Source: Rhipicephalus microplus (Eukaryota > Arthropoda > Arachnida > Ixodida > Ixodidae). Taken from it: a stretch of 64,000 nucleotides of DNA. Under the pieces are notes generated by a model. It saw only the letters and a list, made by a program, of their open reading frames with translations. It was not told the origin of the DNA and did no database searches. How positions within the stretch are numbered: position 1 is the first letter of the stretch; every line of letters begins with the position of its first letter. The stretch covers positions 3,394,001-3,458,000 of the forward strand of contig NW_027464601.1 in NCBI RefSeq assembly GCF_043290135.1. Reading direction: 5' to 3'. Shown piece by piece: positions 10,157 through 19,672 of the stretch. Both the position numbers and the translations under genes were made by a program.

Positions 10157-10304
10157 CAGAGCGGAGGAATTATTGTGAGCGCGACAAGCGAATGACTCTT
10201 CATTCTCTTTAGATATCATCATCACCTGTACATCTTCATCATCTGTAAATATCATCAACAGTGTGATCTAGCTCGAGCCTGGCTGAATAAACCAGTGTCT
10301 CACA
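10157..10304 (+). repeat. Polypurine tract and short LTR of the Gypsy-like element
   Basis: A purine-rich tract (agagcggagg, 10158-10167) lies just downstream of the integrase stop, as expected for plus-strand priming. The following 131 bases (10174-10304) begin TGTGAG and end CTCACA, perfect 6-bp inverted ends with TG/CA termini, and include the polyadenylation signal aataaa near 10286. I could not find a second copy, so no 5' LTR or target duplication is shown. The LTR assignment rests on position and ends. Confidence 0.6.
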
Positions 10305-10315
10305 ATACTAAAAAA

Positions 10316-11285
10316 TTCTCAGCGAAAAGACTGAGAGAAGCAATCTTAAACCAAAGCATATAAAGCACATTGCGAAGAGGCTAGACCACCAATCGGTCAT
10401 GTAATGCCCCCAAGAGAGGAAACGAACGAAATGAGAGTAGCCGAGGCATAAGGAGCGCGAACTCGAGGTGACAGGGGGTGGTGTAGGCGGAGCAGGGAAA
10501 AGTCGTACACTATGCTGATACGTGCACTGGGGAAATGGCACGACAGTGCAAGAAGACAGGACGAACCCGTCGTCTACCTTCTGCTCGCGTGTGTAGTCCT
10601 CAGCGCACTGGTACCAATGCATTCCAGCTCGTCTTGGATAGACGAAAGTTACCAACTAGGAAGGGCTGGCAGTTCAGCCTTTTCTTTTTTTTCTAATCCT
10701 TTCCTGACTCTAGATATGAAAGAGACGAGTTTTTCGGGAAGTAAACTGTTCCGAAATGCACCAGTGACGTTCCCATGTTCAGAAGGGTCCAGATCTGAGC
10801 CAGTTGGTGGTTGTGGCTTAGCAAAATAACAGCAGTAATCAGTTGGTCTTGCTGGCATTTGTTCAAGCTCTAGTATTGATTTCACACGAAAGACTTACCT
10901 GCCTTGGGATGCCAACTGACGGTCAAAATTTCATGTTTGCCATTATTATTATCGCATCGTCACCTCCTCGACACTATCGATTGTTAGGTAGAATTATCTA
11001 TCACCGAGTTATCATCTCATCCTAAATATCTGCGTGTAACTACCTCTGTGTTGTCGTATCAACCTGCAGATCACATTTGCGCCGAAATATAATTTAGGTC
11101 AGCACTCTTTCTCGTGGCACTTTTTGCAGTGAAGTCAACGCTCACCGGTTCACGTGACCCATTGCGAGTCTTTTCAAAAATATATAACCATTGAAATGCC
11201 TCGCAATGTCCAATTTTAATTGCTATTGCAATTATATGATGATAATGATGATCATAATAAATCAAATATTAATAACAATAGACTG
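10316..11285. other. Unassigned stretch with a shared repeat fragment
   Basis: No gene was recognised. The short minus- and plus-strand open frames (10308-10655, 10512-10829) have no family resemblance. Bases about 10848-10912 (cttgctggcatttgttcaa and beyond) resemble about 21740-21800, so at least this piece belongs to an unknown dispersed repeat. The rest is AT-rich and featureless. Confidence 0.35.
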
Positions 11286-11289
11286 ACAA

Positions 11290-11660
11290 GGTAATCTTTT
11301 TTTTGCTATAATGTACGCACACACGGCAGAGTAAACCTCTCTGTGGCTATAACCTAATGTAATCCCTCCGAAGGATAAAATTACTTCCATGTTTATTTTT
11401 AAACCTAGCTTCTCAATCGGTTCAACCACGTATTTTTTCCTTTGATAGGAATACCGTTGACAGGATAAAAAGAAATTATGTATTGATTCTAATTCCTTGC
11501 AAAAGATACATAGCGGAGATGTTGTGAGTCCAGCTTTATGTAGGTAATAATTCAGGTGCGGAATTCTGCATCGTAATCTGGTGATTGTAATTTCTAACTG
11601 CCGAGATACACACCACTGTTTGTTCCAGCAAAATCTTCAATCTACGAAGTATCTGACTTA
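11290..11660 (-). pseudogene. LINE ORF2 C-terminal fragment, minus strand
   Basis: Minus-strand translation across stops gives a Cys/His block (about 11580-11480) with CIFC, followed by a downstream histidine and cysteine, then VEPIEKLGLKINMEVILSFG. This closely parallels 62686-62913 (RCRIPKLNFYMHRVG, CSYCNELETIEHLLL), the C-terminal zinc-knuckle region of an RNase H-bearing LINE. It abuts the plus-strand LINE fragment starting near 11700. Confidence 0.55.
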
Positions 11661-11699
11661 ATCCAAGGATAATTTTTTTTATTTCCTTGTGCAAACAAG

Positions 11700-12880
11700 C
11701 ATGAACACTCTAAGCTTTCGTCGCCCATGCTGAAACAACTTTCTCTTCTTCTTTTGCAGGAGAACTATTCAGACAGTGTACATATATATACCGATGGCTC
11801 CATGAACTGCCAGTGTTCTTCAGGTGCAGTATTTGCCCCTGACAGAGGTGTTACCATCAGATTTAGGACTGACCACTCCACGTCATCTACAGCAGCGGAA
11901 CTAGCTGCTTTGCGCGCTGCAGTTTGTGGGGTCAATCGGGAACCAACGCAACAATGGTCCATTTTCAGCGACTCAAGGGCTGCCCTACAATCTTTGCTCA
12001 CAGCACTGCGTCGCGGGCCGTACGAAAAGCTTGTTTTTTGAAATCCGATGCCTTCTCCACACTTGACACGAGAAAAAGCCTCACGTGACGTTTCAGTGGC
12101 TGCCAAGTCACTGCGGCGTCATAGGGAACGAACATGCCGATACTGCCCCACGGGCAGCTCTTGAAGGAACACGAGAAGAAGCCATACCACTTTCGTGGAC
12201 AGATGCTGCTGGCAATCTTCGACGACTGGGGCACGAAATCACGTATTTACTATGGTGCCCACCAATCAACGAGACGAATCGTCAACACCACCTGTCCTCT
12301 TTGATGGCTCTCCGCATGCCCACTGGACTTGACCGAAGGAAGCCACCCTTTTTCATTGCTTACGGCTAGGGTGGCATTTACAAAATCTTATTCATTTGCC
12401 ATTTGAATAGCTGACAACACTCTCTACGATTCATGTCGTGGCGAAGAGACGCTACACCACCTCCTGTGCGACTTTCCGTTGTATGACATCCAGAGGCAGT
12501 CACAGGCATTTGTTCTTGCCCGCATCGACATCAGCCAAATGTCTGTGGACACTATTTTTTCAAGTGCCCGAGAGAAGACAATGGGACAGAATGCAATAAA
12601 AGCACTGTTGAAATTCCTACGCGACCCAGATTTGAACAAGCGGCTGTAACAGCAATGTCACGCACCACGAAATACTGGACTGTGACGCAGTGCGCGCGCG
12701 TGTGCTGCCTAATAAGCTTTGTTTATCTCTTTTCCCTCTCTTCTCTCTATATTTCATCTCCCCCATCCCCCATCCAATGCGCCGGGTAGCAAACCGGCTG
12801 CCTATAGGCTGATCAACCTCCCTGCCGTTTTTTTTCCTCCTATTTTCCTTCCTTTTCCCCTCAGCTGGATTTTGCCGCCG
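11700..12880 (+). pseudogene. RNase H-bearing LINE, 3' portion
   Basis: The frame at 11727-12041 encodes an RNase H domain with the full acidic set in context: HIYTDGSM, TAAELAALRAA and FSDSRAAL; after a frameshift, 12085-12369 supplies HVTFQWLPSHCGVIGNEHAD with the last Asp. A further frame around 12405-12650 has a Cys/His knuckle (SCRGEETLHHLLCDFPLYD). The 3' UTR is pyrimidine-rich (to about 12880), with a segment reading gcgccgggtagcaaaccgg. LINEs of the I/R1-related groups carry RNase H at this position. Upstream RT and endonuclease are absent, so it is 5'-truncated. Confidence 0.7.
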
Positions 12881-12975
12881 GCATCGGCGTCACTCGACGT
12901 ATATGTATACGTATACATATTTATGAAAACGCTAAAAAGAAAAAAAAACCTAAGAAAGAAACCGGCACGCGGAAT

Positions 12976-13040
12976 CTAACTTGGAACATCTGCGTCGTGG
13001 GTGCGAGGCGTTAGCCACTGAGCTACCACAGAGCACGTTC
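12976..13040 (-). repeat. tRNA-like SINE head
   Basis: On the minus strand, a good A box (tagctcagtggctaacg) is followed 31 bases later by a degraded B box (agttagattcc). The acceptor arms do not pair, so it is a SINE-type tRNA derivative and not a working tRNA. Confidence 0.5.
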
Positions 13041-13600
13041 TTCTACGTGCAAACGAAAAGTGAGTTATATCTACCGCTTACCGCTAATGATGGGCATCTC
13101 GGAGGGGAAATATCGTGTTTATAGCATTAACAGAAAGATTGCAGTATGAGCGCACAGTGGCGTGCGGCGGCGCACGCCCTCATCTTCGACGCGTACTTTG
13201 CCTCGCGGAGAGGAGTGGGTGGTCGTATAGCCCATAAACGCACATTCGCGCGCCCTTATCTCGCGGTTGGGAGTATCTTCTGTCTTAGCTGTCCATAAGC
13301 TTCCACCGCAACAATTCTGTTCAGTTACAGGTCGCACAAAGATCACTGATATCGATGCACAGTCCCTGTTTGCCAAAAAAAGAGCGCGTTTCCGACACAG
13401 TGAAGCAACAACTGAGACGCTTATTCGCGCTCATCTGTGCGTGTGAATACGTTTCGTGCGTTATTTGCGCGTTAGAAATGTGGGACACGTCTTGATCTGC
13501 TTGCCATTTTGCGCGTGACCTTCCAATTTGTTGCTATCTCGTTCAGCGCTTCACCTTTGCGTCAAAGCTGTGACTCTTTTTCTACTAGTACTCATTTTAC
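13041..13600. repeat. Unclassified GC-rich dispersed repeat
   Basis: A GC-rich stretch (cgcg-rich near 13150-13270) adjoins the tRNA-like head and runs into a segment near 13505-13590 that resembles 395-475 in reverse. The 13119-13376 and 13509-13826 open frames lie in this repeat and show no recognisable domain. Confidence 0.35.
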
Positions 13601-14140
13601 AACGACACGCAAGAGTGACGATGATAGTGGCATACCAGTGCCTTGCGCAGCTGCCATTAGTTGCATTGCTTTCCAAAGTTCTTTGCTGTACCTCGCTGCG
13701 TACACTACATCCTTTATCTCACTTGTGATTCACTGTCGGTCACATGACAAACAATGTGCACAGAAGTTAGCAATTCTTGTTATAAGCTATAACGTAGATT
13801 TACACAGCGAAAAGCATTTTACTTAACTAAAAGTTGATCAGGCACCGAAACAGGAATAACACAAAAGCAAGACAACAACAAAAAGCAGACCGTCACTCAA
13901 ATGTGTTCATTAGTGGCATACAAAAGTATCACCATAGTATCTTCGACATGCTTTTCAGTGTCTGCATTGAGGAACCATGAAAAAAAAGTATTGGTATCTC
14001 TGTAAACACTTTTACGACGTACGGATTCTATTGCAGTTATTTGTGAGACGTGGGAAAAAGTTACTTTTTCGTCATTATTGATCACAAGTGTTTGCGTGCT
14101 GTTTTGGGGATAAGCAAAGGAAATAAGCACGACGGTCAGC
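13600..14140. other. Unassigned stretch
   Basis: I see no domain, tRNA or repeat structure that I can support. The minus-strand frame 13897-14205 is short and overlaps the start of the dispersed repeat beginning near 14140. Confidence 0.3.
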
Positions 14141-14691
14141 GGCACAGGCAGGGTGATCAAGGGTTTCCCACAAGCATTGAAAATCTCATGTGGTAAAGCA
14201 CCCAATGCCGCTTACGGCACAAGCGCTGAGACAGCTTTGTCACTCAGACTTGCCTACAAGGTCACTCACTAATGTTGGAGGCTGTTGGAGCAAGCATGAT
14301 TTTTTTGGTAGTCTGACAATTCGGGCTTTATGAAATTTGGGCAGACGACGAAATGATGCTGTCTCGCAGAAAAATGACAAGCTGATGTTGTGTGAGCTCA
14401 GTTAACGGAATAACCATATCATCGAGCCACACCTTCATAGTTAAATAAATCTCCCCTTTACCCTGGAACGCTATTGTTTGATAGTAATCCGAATGATATG
14501 ATTTATTTGTATGTTTAGATAAGCTGTACCATTATTCACAACATCGTGCTGGACGTATTGCTATATATTCGGAGCATAACCACCCCCTTCATGAAATATT
14601 TTCCAGTAGCTGTATCAGTATTTCTGTACCTGTATTTCGCGAAATACTTTTGAATGCCAAGCATTTCGTTGCATACTGCAAGCACTTTGGC

Positions 14692-14744
<53 letters not shown>

Positions 14745-14745
14745 G

Positions 14746-14784
<39 letters not shown>
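14692..14784 (+). repeat. (TATC)n microsatellite
   Basis: About 23 near-perfect tatc units with one interruption (agttatc near 14746), embedded in the dispersed repeat. Confidence 0.95.
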
Positions 14785-14995
14785 GCCACCTACGACTGGG
14801 TGCACTCGTCATAACTCTTTAATCTTAGGTTAAAACAAAATGAGTATGGCAGGGTAAGATCGTCGGGCGAATACGACTAGGTGGTCATGACACGAATAAT
14901 GTCACAGTCCCGTAACGTACGTCGTGAAGCACTTTTCCTCAGACAGTGGCAATACTCGTGGGCTGGTATGTACCACTGATATGAGGGTATGTGTT

Positions 14996-15462
14996 GCTTG
15001 CTGGATTTGGGGCCGACCGATCGTGCGCTCGCGCGCTCCGCGCGCTTGCGACCTCGGGCGTCAGCGTGGCTCTGGCCGACTGGGCTCGCCCTACGTCACC
15101 TCCTGCCGCCGACGACCTTCCACCTCCGACGACAGTGCAGCTCTGACTTACTGGACTTGCTCTACGCCATCCACCGACGCCGAAAGGAGCTCTCGCAGGT
15201 GCGCCCCGTCCTCGGACTCCAGTGACCGTGCTTCATCTTTCCTATCTCTTCTATCCCCTCATCTTGTCGTCGCTCGCTCTGGCTCACCACCTCACGTCTC
15301 TTCTTCTCTTCTCCTTCTTCGGCTTTCCTACATCTTTACTCCTATCCTTTTTATCCCTCCTCACCCCCATCCCTCGTGAGTTACTGTGGCGGTGTCGCTC
15401 ACTGAAGCAGACAATAACGGGGCTCACTTTTCTCTTCTTTTCCCTTTTTAAGAGTCACTTTC
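14996..15462 (+). mobile_element. 467-bp LINE 3' fragment with 13-bp target duplication
   Basis: The sequence gagggtatgtgtt occurs exactly at 14983-14995 and 15463-15475 and brackets this block. Tandem units elsewhere carry the uninterrupted site (for example near 26125), a paralogous empty site. The insert is GC-rich at its left and pyrimidine-rich at its right. It has a short C-terminal frame ending IHRRRKELSQVRPVLGLQ (stop near 15223) and a 3' end with gtggcggtgtcgctcac, features I associate with 5'-truncated RNase H-type LINEs. Class assignment is inferred; the insertion itself is seen directly. Confidence 0.7.
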
Positions 15463-15559
15463 GAGGGTATGTGTTACAAGTGATTGACACTTTATGCATA
15501 CCCAGGAAAAGTGACAACTCACGTGAGTAATTTTGATGCGTGACCGTTAAAAGAAATTG

Positions 15560-15968
15560 GTGACATCGGGCATGTTGCCCAGACGAACGTCAAGACCAAA
15601 ATGTTGTGTTGCAGCCGTAATCGAATCCTAGCACTTTGCGTGGCAACAAGGGAGCTTACCACAGACCACCACCAGGCGCCCGAACTGATAGCTATTGAAG
15701 TTTCTTAACAATGCATATCATCACAAAGGCATTGTACCGCTGTTTTTTTTGGCTAATACAGCAGTTTTCTCTTTGTCAAATGCGCTATTCTCGAAAAGAG
15801 ACTGTCAGAGAAGGATGCGAATAAAAGGGGGCAAGCTGCGTCCAGATGGTCAATGTGTTGAACTCCAGACGAGGAAGCCGCGCTGGGGCCTTCAGGATGA
15901 TCGGGGACTGAGACTAAAGCTGACGTTCACACGTCGAGGCTGCTTTCGATAATGTGCCGTTTCAAGAA
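15560..15968. other. Unassigned stretch with a tRNA-like segment
   Basis: Bases 15613-15668, read on the minus strand, have a weak A box (ggtctgtggtaagctcc) and a B-box-like aggattcgattac. They resemble 32139-32203 and 32905-32960. The remainder, including the 15695-15952 open frame, has no recognisable feature. Confidence 0.35.
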
Positions 15969-15969
15969 A

Positions 15970-16460
15970 CTGTTACAGTTTTAGATGCGGAGCATCTTAT
16001 ACTCGCGCCTTGTAGTGCGCCGTCCGCGCCGTCCGCACCGCTTCTCGAACATTCGACAGCTGACGCGCGCGCATGCGCCGTCGCGCCGTCGCCCACTCTT
16101 CCACCATCTGTGCATCCCTTCCTCCTCTACACACCGCGCGCGCTTCACTCCTCCACCATCTGTGCACCCTTCCTCCTCTACACACCGCGTTCGACATCTA
16201 CAATTCTCCTGATTCTCCAGTGGACGCGCATGTGGCGTCACGCTTCGAGAACATTCAACAGCTGACAGTGCATGCGCCGTCGTGCTGTATATATACTCAA
16301 GGTCGGCGCTCGCTCGCTCAGTTGCCGCTCGTCGGTTGATTTGTACGGCGCGTCGACGTCCAAGGTCGCGGTGAAATGAATTCCAACGAATCCACAAACA
16401 CAATGATCGACGTCCCTTCGACCAGCGCCGCCCTTTCGCATACGTGTGTACGTGTTCACT
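15970..16460 (+). repeat. GC-rich MITE-like repeat with a terminal palindrome
   Basis: It starts with the short palindrome agatgcggagcatct (15983-15997), a hairpin end like that of the element at 31461-32088. The body is GC-rich and contains internal near-duplicates: ccaccatctgtgca with cttcctcctctacacaccgcg occurs at about 16101 and again at about 16154, and cgagaacattcaacagctgac echoes cgaacattcgacagctgac. A core promoter and a small ORF lie at its right end. A non-autonomous DNA transposon is the likeliest class, but no matching right end is found. Confidence 0.45.
16288..16323 (+). promoter_or_regulatory. TATA/initiator core promoter
   Basis: TATATATA at 16288-16295 is followed by the arthropod initiator consensus TCAGTT at 16318-16323, putting the predicted +1 A at 16320 and the TATA box at -32 to -25. 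That spacing is canonical. The first downstream ATG (16376) opens a 46-codon ORF. Transcription is inferred. Confidence 0.5.
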
Positions 16461-16516
16461 CATTTAACACCCCCTCCTACAACCACGTTAACCAATTTAG
16501 CCATCGACGCAAGTAA
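16376..16516 (+). CDS. 46-residue small ORF downstream of core promoter
   Basis: The ATG at 16376 opens 46 codons before TAA at 16514-16516. It lies 56 bases after the predicted transcription start at 16320 and is the first ATG there. The product starts MNSNESTNTMIDVPSTSAA and is Ser/Thr/Asn-rich, with no signal peptide, membrane segment or known domain visible. Its last 17 codons fall in the first unit of a 61-bp tandem repeat, so the stop codon is part of that repeat. Because it sits in a dispersed repeat it may be a transposon leader peptide or chance; I do not recognise it. Confidence 0.3.
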   Translation: MNSNESTNTMIDVPSTSAALSHTCVRVHSFNTPSYNHVNQFSHRRK

Positions 16517-16607
16517 GTCGCAATTTAACACCCCATTTCACAACCACGTTAACCAATTTAGCCATCGACCTAAGTAAGTCGCACTTTAACACCCCGTTAA
16601 CCAATTA
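16463..16607 (+). repeat. 61-bp tandem repeat, about 2.4 units
   Basis: Units begin tttaacacccc at 16463, 16524 and 16585, an exact 61-base period. Each full unit contains caaccacgttaaccaattta and catcgac-c/g-aagtaagtcgca. The third unit lacks an internal segment. Confidence 0.9.
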
Positions 16608-17215
16608 TATGGTCCGCATCCTCCTCAGTGTTCCCCCGAGGGAAGCTGCGGGCAATTTTTTTTCCACGAGGCAGGATTCACGTCAGCCCGTAAACTTCTG
16701 TTGTGATTGGTTATCTTCGGCTTGCCTGATTGGTTCGTACGAGCCGGTTTTTATTTGGTGGAAAATGGTGGCCTTCCACGCGGTTTACGTACCCGTGGAT
16801 GCCGCTAAATTGCATTTAAGCAGTGGCGTAGGCTCTTTTTGACTGAGCGGGCTCGAGGTCAACAGTGCATCTCGCCAACTCTGACTAAGGCTCCAGTCAT
16901 GCAACCCGAGGCTTTTGCCATCATTTTCTGTCTTCGGTATTTGTTATCAGTGCAGTGTAAATTCAGTTGCGATAGATAACTAAATCCCTAATGAATGCTC
17001 TTAAAAATTATTGTATCGATTTGCTATCCCTTGCCATTGCGTAATCGCACCCACACTTTTTCTTCTCGCTGGTATTTAGATGCGTCTAGTTTATACTCCC
17101 CGAAACTTCACTACAAAGTAGTGGAGGTTGCTCAGTAACTGTATTATCACTCTAAAATGATGTCCCGAGTCAATAAGTATCAGTAAACTACCTAGGATTG
17201 CTTTACTGGGACGGA
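16608..17215. other. Unassigned stretch
   Basis: No gene or repeat could be supported. The 16609-16842 open frame has no recognisable domain and probably continues the repeat sequence to its left. Confidence 0.3.
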
Positions 17216-17217
17216 AC

Positions 17218-18160
17218 CTCCATCTTTCTTCTCCGCTATGACTACGCCCCAAGCAAAACCTTTTGTCGGACCTGCAGACTTGAGAGGCACGCCGGATAAG
17301 TTATTTTGCAGTGGCTACTTTGCTACGAACATGTAGCGTCACTCAACCATTGGGACCAATCCACGAAGGTTGAATTTAAATATGTGGCACTGGACAGTGA
17401 TGCGGTAAAGTGGCACACTACTGAAATTTTAATGCGTGCCCATAATTCATCGGAAGAGGGGGCGACGCTTTTCAGGACTTTGTTCACCAGTCAGCACTCA
17501 CTTGATATCACCAATTTGCATTTATAAAACCGAACACAGCTGCCATGCGAGTCACCGAGCAGTACTACAATTATTTTGTACAACTTTGTGGTAAGGTGAA
17601 GCCGTCGATGACAGAGGAAGCCAGGTTGCGGCACCTTTTGCGCGATTTGTATAGGGATGTTCAGGAGAAAATGATAATCACGAACCCGTAAACGTGCGCT
17701 GCGTTCCTCCATATTTTTAGCGCATAAACCAAGCAGCCTAATGAGCCGTGCGTCATGGCCATTGTCAATGGCCACCTACTGTTACACAGAGATGCATTTG
17801 GGGATGCATGACTTCGCACCTTCTGTTGGAATGACACCCTCTGCAACAACAATACAGCCTCCTCGTGTGTGTGTCGCCACTTGCGCCGCGGCCGAGTTGC
17901 GTTGCCCGCGAGGAACCGCTCACCACGAGAGAGATCTCAAGGCAACTGCGAGCTATTCGGCAGGCTAAAAAGCGTCGATGATGAGATGAGTCACCCCCAA
18001 ATGCCTTGGCCACCTAGAACTTCCAGCGCCAATGACAGGCGTTTCCGTTGCCAGATTTGCCACCGCTTTAGTCACATAGTGCACAAGCGCTGGCCTTTGT
18101 TTCGAGATGGCAGGAACTATCAAGCGGCGCGCGTTGAGAACCATAAAAAAACAGCATAAT
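17218..18160 (+). pseudogene. Retrotransposon gag remnant with degraded zinc knuckle
   Basis: Frame 17306-17527 gives WLLCYEHVASLNHWDQ and a VALDSDAVKWHT block, the alpha-helical capsid-type region of Gypsy-like Gag proteins. After a stop, PSMTEEARLRHLLRDLYRDV and a CAAFL segment follow. Frame 17869-18159 ends in CQICHRFSHIVHK, a CCHC knuckle (C-x2-C-x4-H-x4-C) in which the last Cys is replaced. At least three stops or frame changes separate the parts. The protein would coat and bind element RNA if intact. Confidence 0.6.
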
Positions 18161-18219
18161 CTTTCGGGGAAACAAGAACGATCATGTCCAAGGGGTTCGC
18201 TCAGCCGCCTTATCGGCAC

Positions 18220-18373
18220 GTTGTCGCAAGTTCAGCTCCTCCCGGTCTTTACACGAGTCAATGGCAGAGAAGCAAAACTTGTAATTGACATCAGCTTGCC
18301 CGTAAATGTCATCTCAGAAGAATTACCTAAGAAATATGTGCTCCATTCAAATCGAGCAAAGACATATTCATGA
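18220..18373 (+). pseudogene. Retropepsin-like protease remnant
   Basis: Within frame 18107-18373, LPVFTRVNGREAKLVIDI leads into an active-site box where the usual D-T/S-G-A is degraded to DISLP, followed by VNVISEELPKKYVL. Only the first part of the domain is in one frame. Bases 18374-18900 keep weak pol-like segments across frames (LAKDCLYELLGGFSF) but nothing certain. Confidence 0.55.
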
Positions 18374-18899
18374 GAAGAATTGGCGGATGTGTGAAGCTCA
18401 AGTAATAACTTAATTTGTCACCACTAATATTCACGAGAAATGTTTGCTAGCGAAGGATTGCCTGTACGAGCTTCTAGGTGGTTTTTCGTTCTGCATAGCA
18501 TCACGACTTTTTATTGATTTCTCGAGGAAAGAGCTCAAACATATTGGGAGAATTTTTCAGCTATATTTAGACTCAGGTGCCCCCGAACAAACTAACGGTG
18601 CCATGAGCGCATTCGCATTGAACCACGCACAGAATTGGCTGTTGAAGTTATGTCGCAAAAAACAGAGTCTGCCTTCTCGAATCAAATAGAATGCTCTGAA
18701 GTGGACTCCAAGTTGCATGCACAGAAATGAGGCTCATGCGTAAGTATGACCTGATTAGTTTCTATATACCACCATGTCGACAGTGAATCTTCTCGGCAGA
18801 ACAGAGATGGGCTTCGTCTATTCACGACGCACAGCTGGCAATTACAGCTCCTAGAATTATCAGCTGTCCCAAAAATCTGACAAAGAGACTCGTGATAAC

Positions 18900-19672
18900 A
18901 TACAGTAATCTGAACGGGAGAACCTGCTGTAGGTCGCTGAGGAGTACCGTCATCTTTTTACATGCACTGACAACCACATCTGGCAAACACATGTCGCTGA
19001 ACAGCTGATCGACAAAGGCAGTTGTCGATCCATTTGTCAGCACCCATATCGTCAATCCCCTTTCCAAAAGCAACTAACTGCGCAACACGTTGACGAAATG
19101 CTCGCGGCGAGATCATTAGGAAATCACACAGTCCTTGTTCACCACCGGTAGTCCTCGTAAAAAGCCAAATAGGACTTGACATTTCTGCATCAACTTTCAA
19201 AGAGTCAATGAGGTGACTAAGAAAGAAGTGACCACTTGCCATGAATCGATGATATTCTCGACGTGCTTCAAGGTCAAAATACTTCACGACACTTGTTCTA
19301 ACATCAGGCTACTCGCAAATGGGCATCAAGAAGGAAAATGAGCAGAAGATTGCATTTGCCTGTAAACTCGGCCTGTACCAATTCATTGTGATCCTCTCCA
19401 GCCTGTGCAATGATTTCACCAAATTTAAGATTCATGAACCAAGTCCTCAATGGCCTGCTCTGGAGTGTATGGTTGGCCTGCTTGAACGACATCGTAATTT
19501 TCTTCAATGCAATGGCAGCTCATTTGGACGATTCGAAATTGTGTTTTTGGCTTTAAATACAGCAAACATGCAATCAAAGCCCGAAAACTGCAACTTGCCC
19601 GCAGGAAAATTCAACATCTCAGACATATTCCCACACTGTAAGGTATCCGGCCAGACCCATACAAAGTATTTA
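18900..19672 (+). pseudogene. Gypsy-like RT remnant
   Basis: Unspliced translation over stops shows EEYRHLFTCTDNHI, then a HPYRQSPFQKQLTAQHVDEM block, the N-terminal RT entry. A run of sequence with lost frame follows, then in 19319-19771 ASRSKYFTTLVLTSGYSQ-like motif A, KIAFACKLGLYQFIVILSSL (motif B equivalent) and a C-terminal LALNTANMQSKPENCNLPAG thumb block. The YxDD box is not recognisable between them, so the polymerase core is damaged. The frame ends in the LINE tail. Confidence 0.6.

Larger units (their letters stand above)
6415..10304 (+). mobile_element. Gypsy-like LTR retrotransposon, plus strand, 5'-truncated
   Basis: Domains run from the protease-RT linker (about 6415) through RT, RNase H, zinc finger, integrase core and GPY/F tail to a polypurine tract and one LTR at 10174-10304. 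Gag, protease and the 5' LTR are missing; the left end meets a minus-strand Gypsy element head-to-head. A 569-bp LINE interrupts it at 8665-9233. In-frame stops (about 7270, 7359, 8087) and frameshifts (about 7640, 8635) mean it cannot make a full polyprotein, though the integrase frame is open. Confidence 0.85.
14140..15560 (+). repeat. Dispersed (TATC)n-bearing repeat, single copy
   Basis: Bases 14140-14690 align with 24150-24900 (shared ggtga-caaggg, ctcatgtggtaa and caaggtcact blocks, in order). A (TATC)n tract follows, then a segment (gccacctacg to about 14960) homologous to the tandem units at 24868-31460, and the terminal part resumes at 15463-15560 (attgacactttat, gtgagtaatttt, gcgtgaccgttaa). 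A 467-bp insertion separates the last two parts. This is the only copy here with flank, microsatellite and tail together, so it approximates the ancestral element. No coding capacity was recognised. Confidence 0.7.
17218..19672 (+). mobile_element. Gypsy-like gag-protease-RT pseudogene, 3'-truncated
   Basis: Three collinear plus-strand blocks are visible: gag (17218-18160), protease (18220-18373) and reverse transcriptase (about 18900-19672). Spacing fits one LTR retrotransposon, distinct from the two at 3-10 kb because gag is retained. RNase H, integrase and LTRs are missing: the right side stops at the A-rich tail of a minus-strand LINE. Stops and frameshifts occur throughout. Confidence 0.7.
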
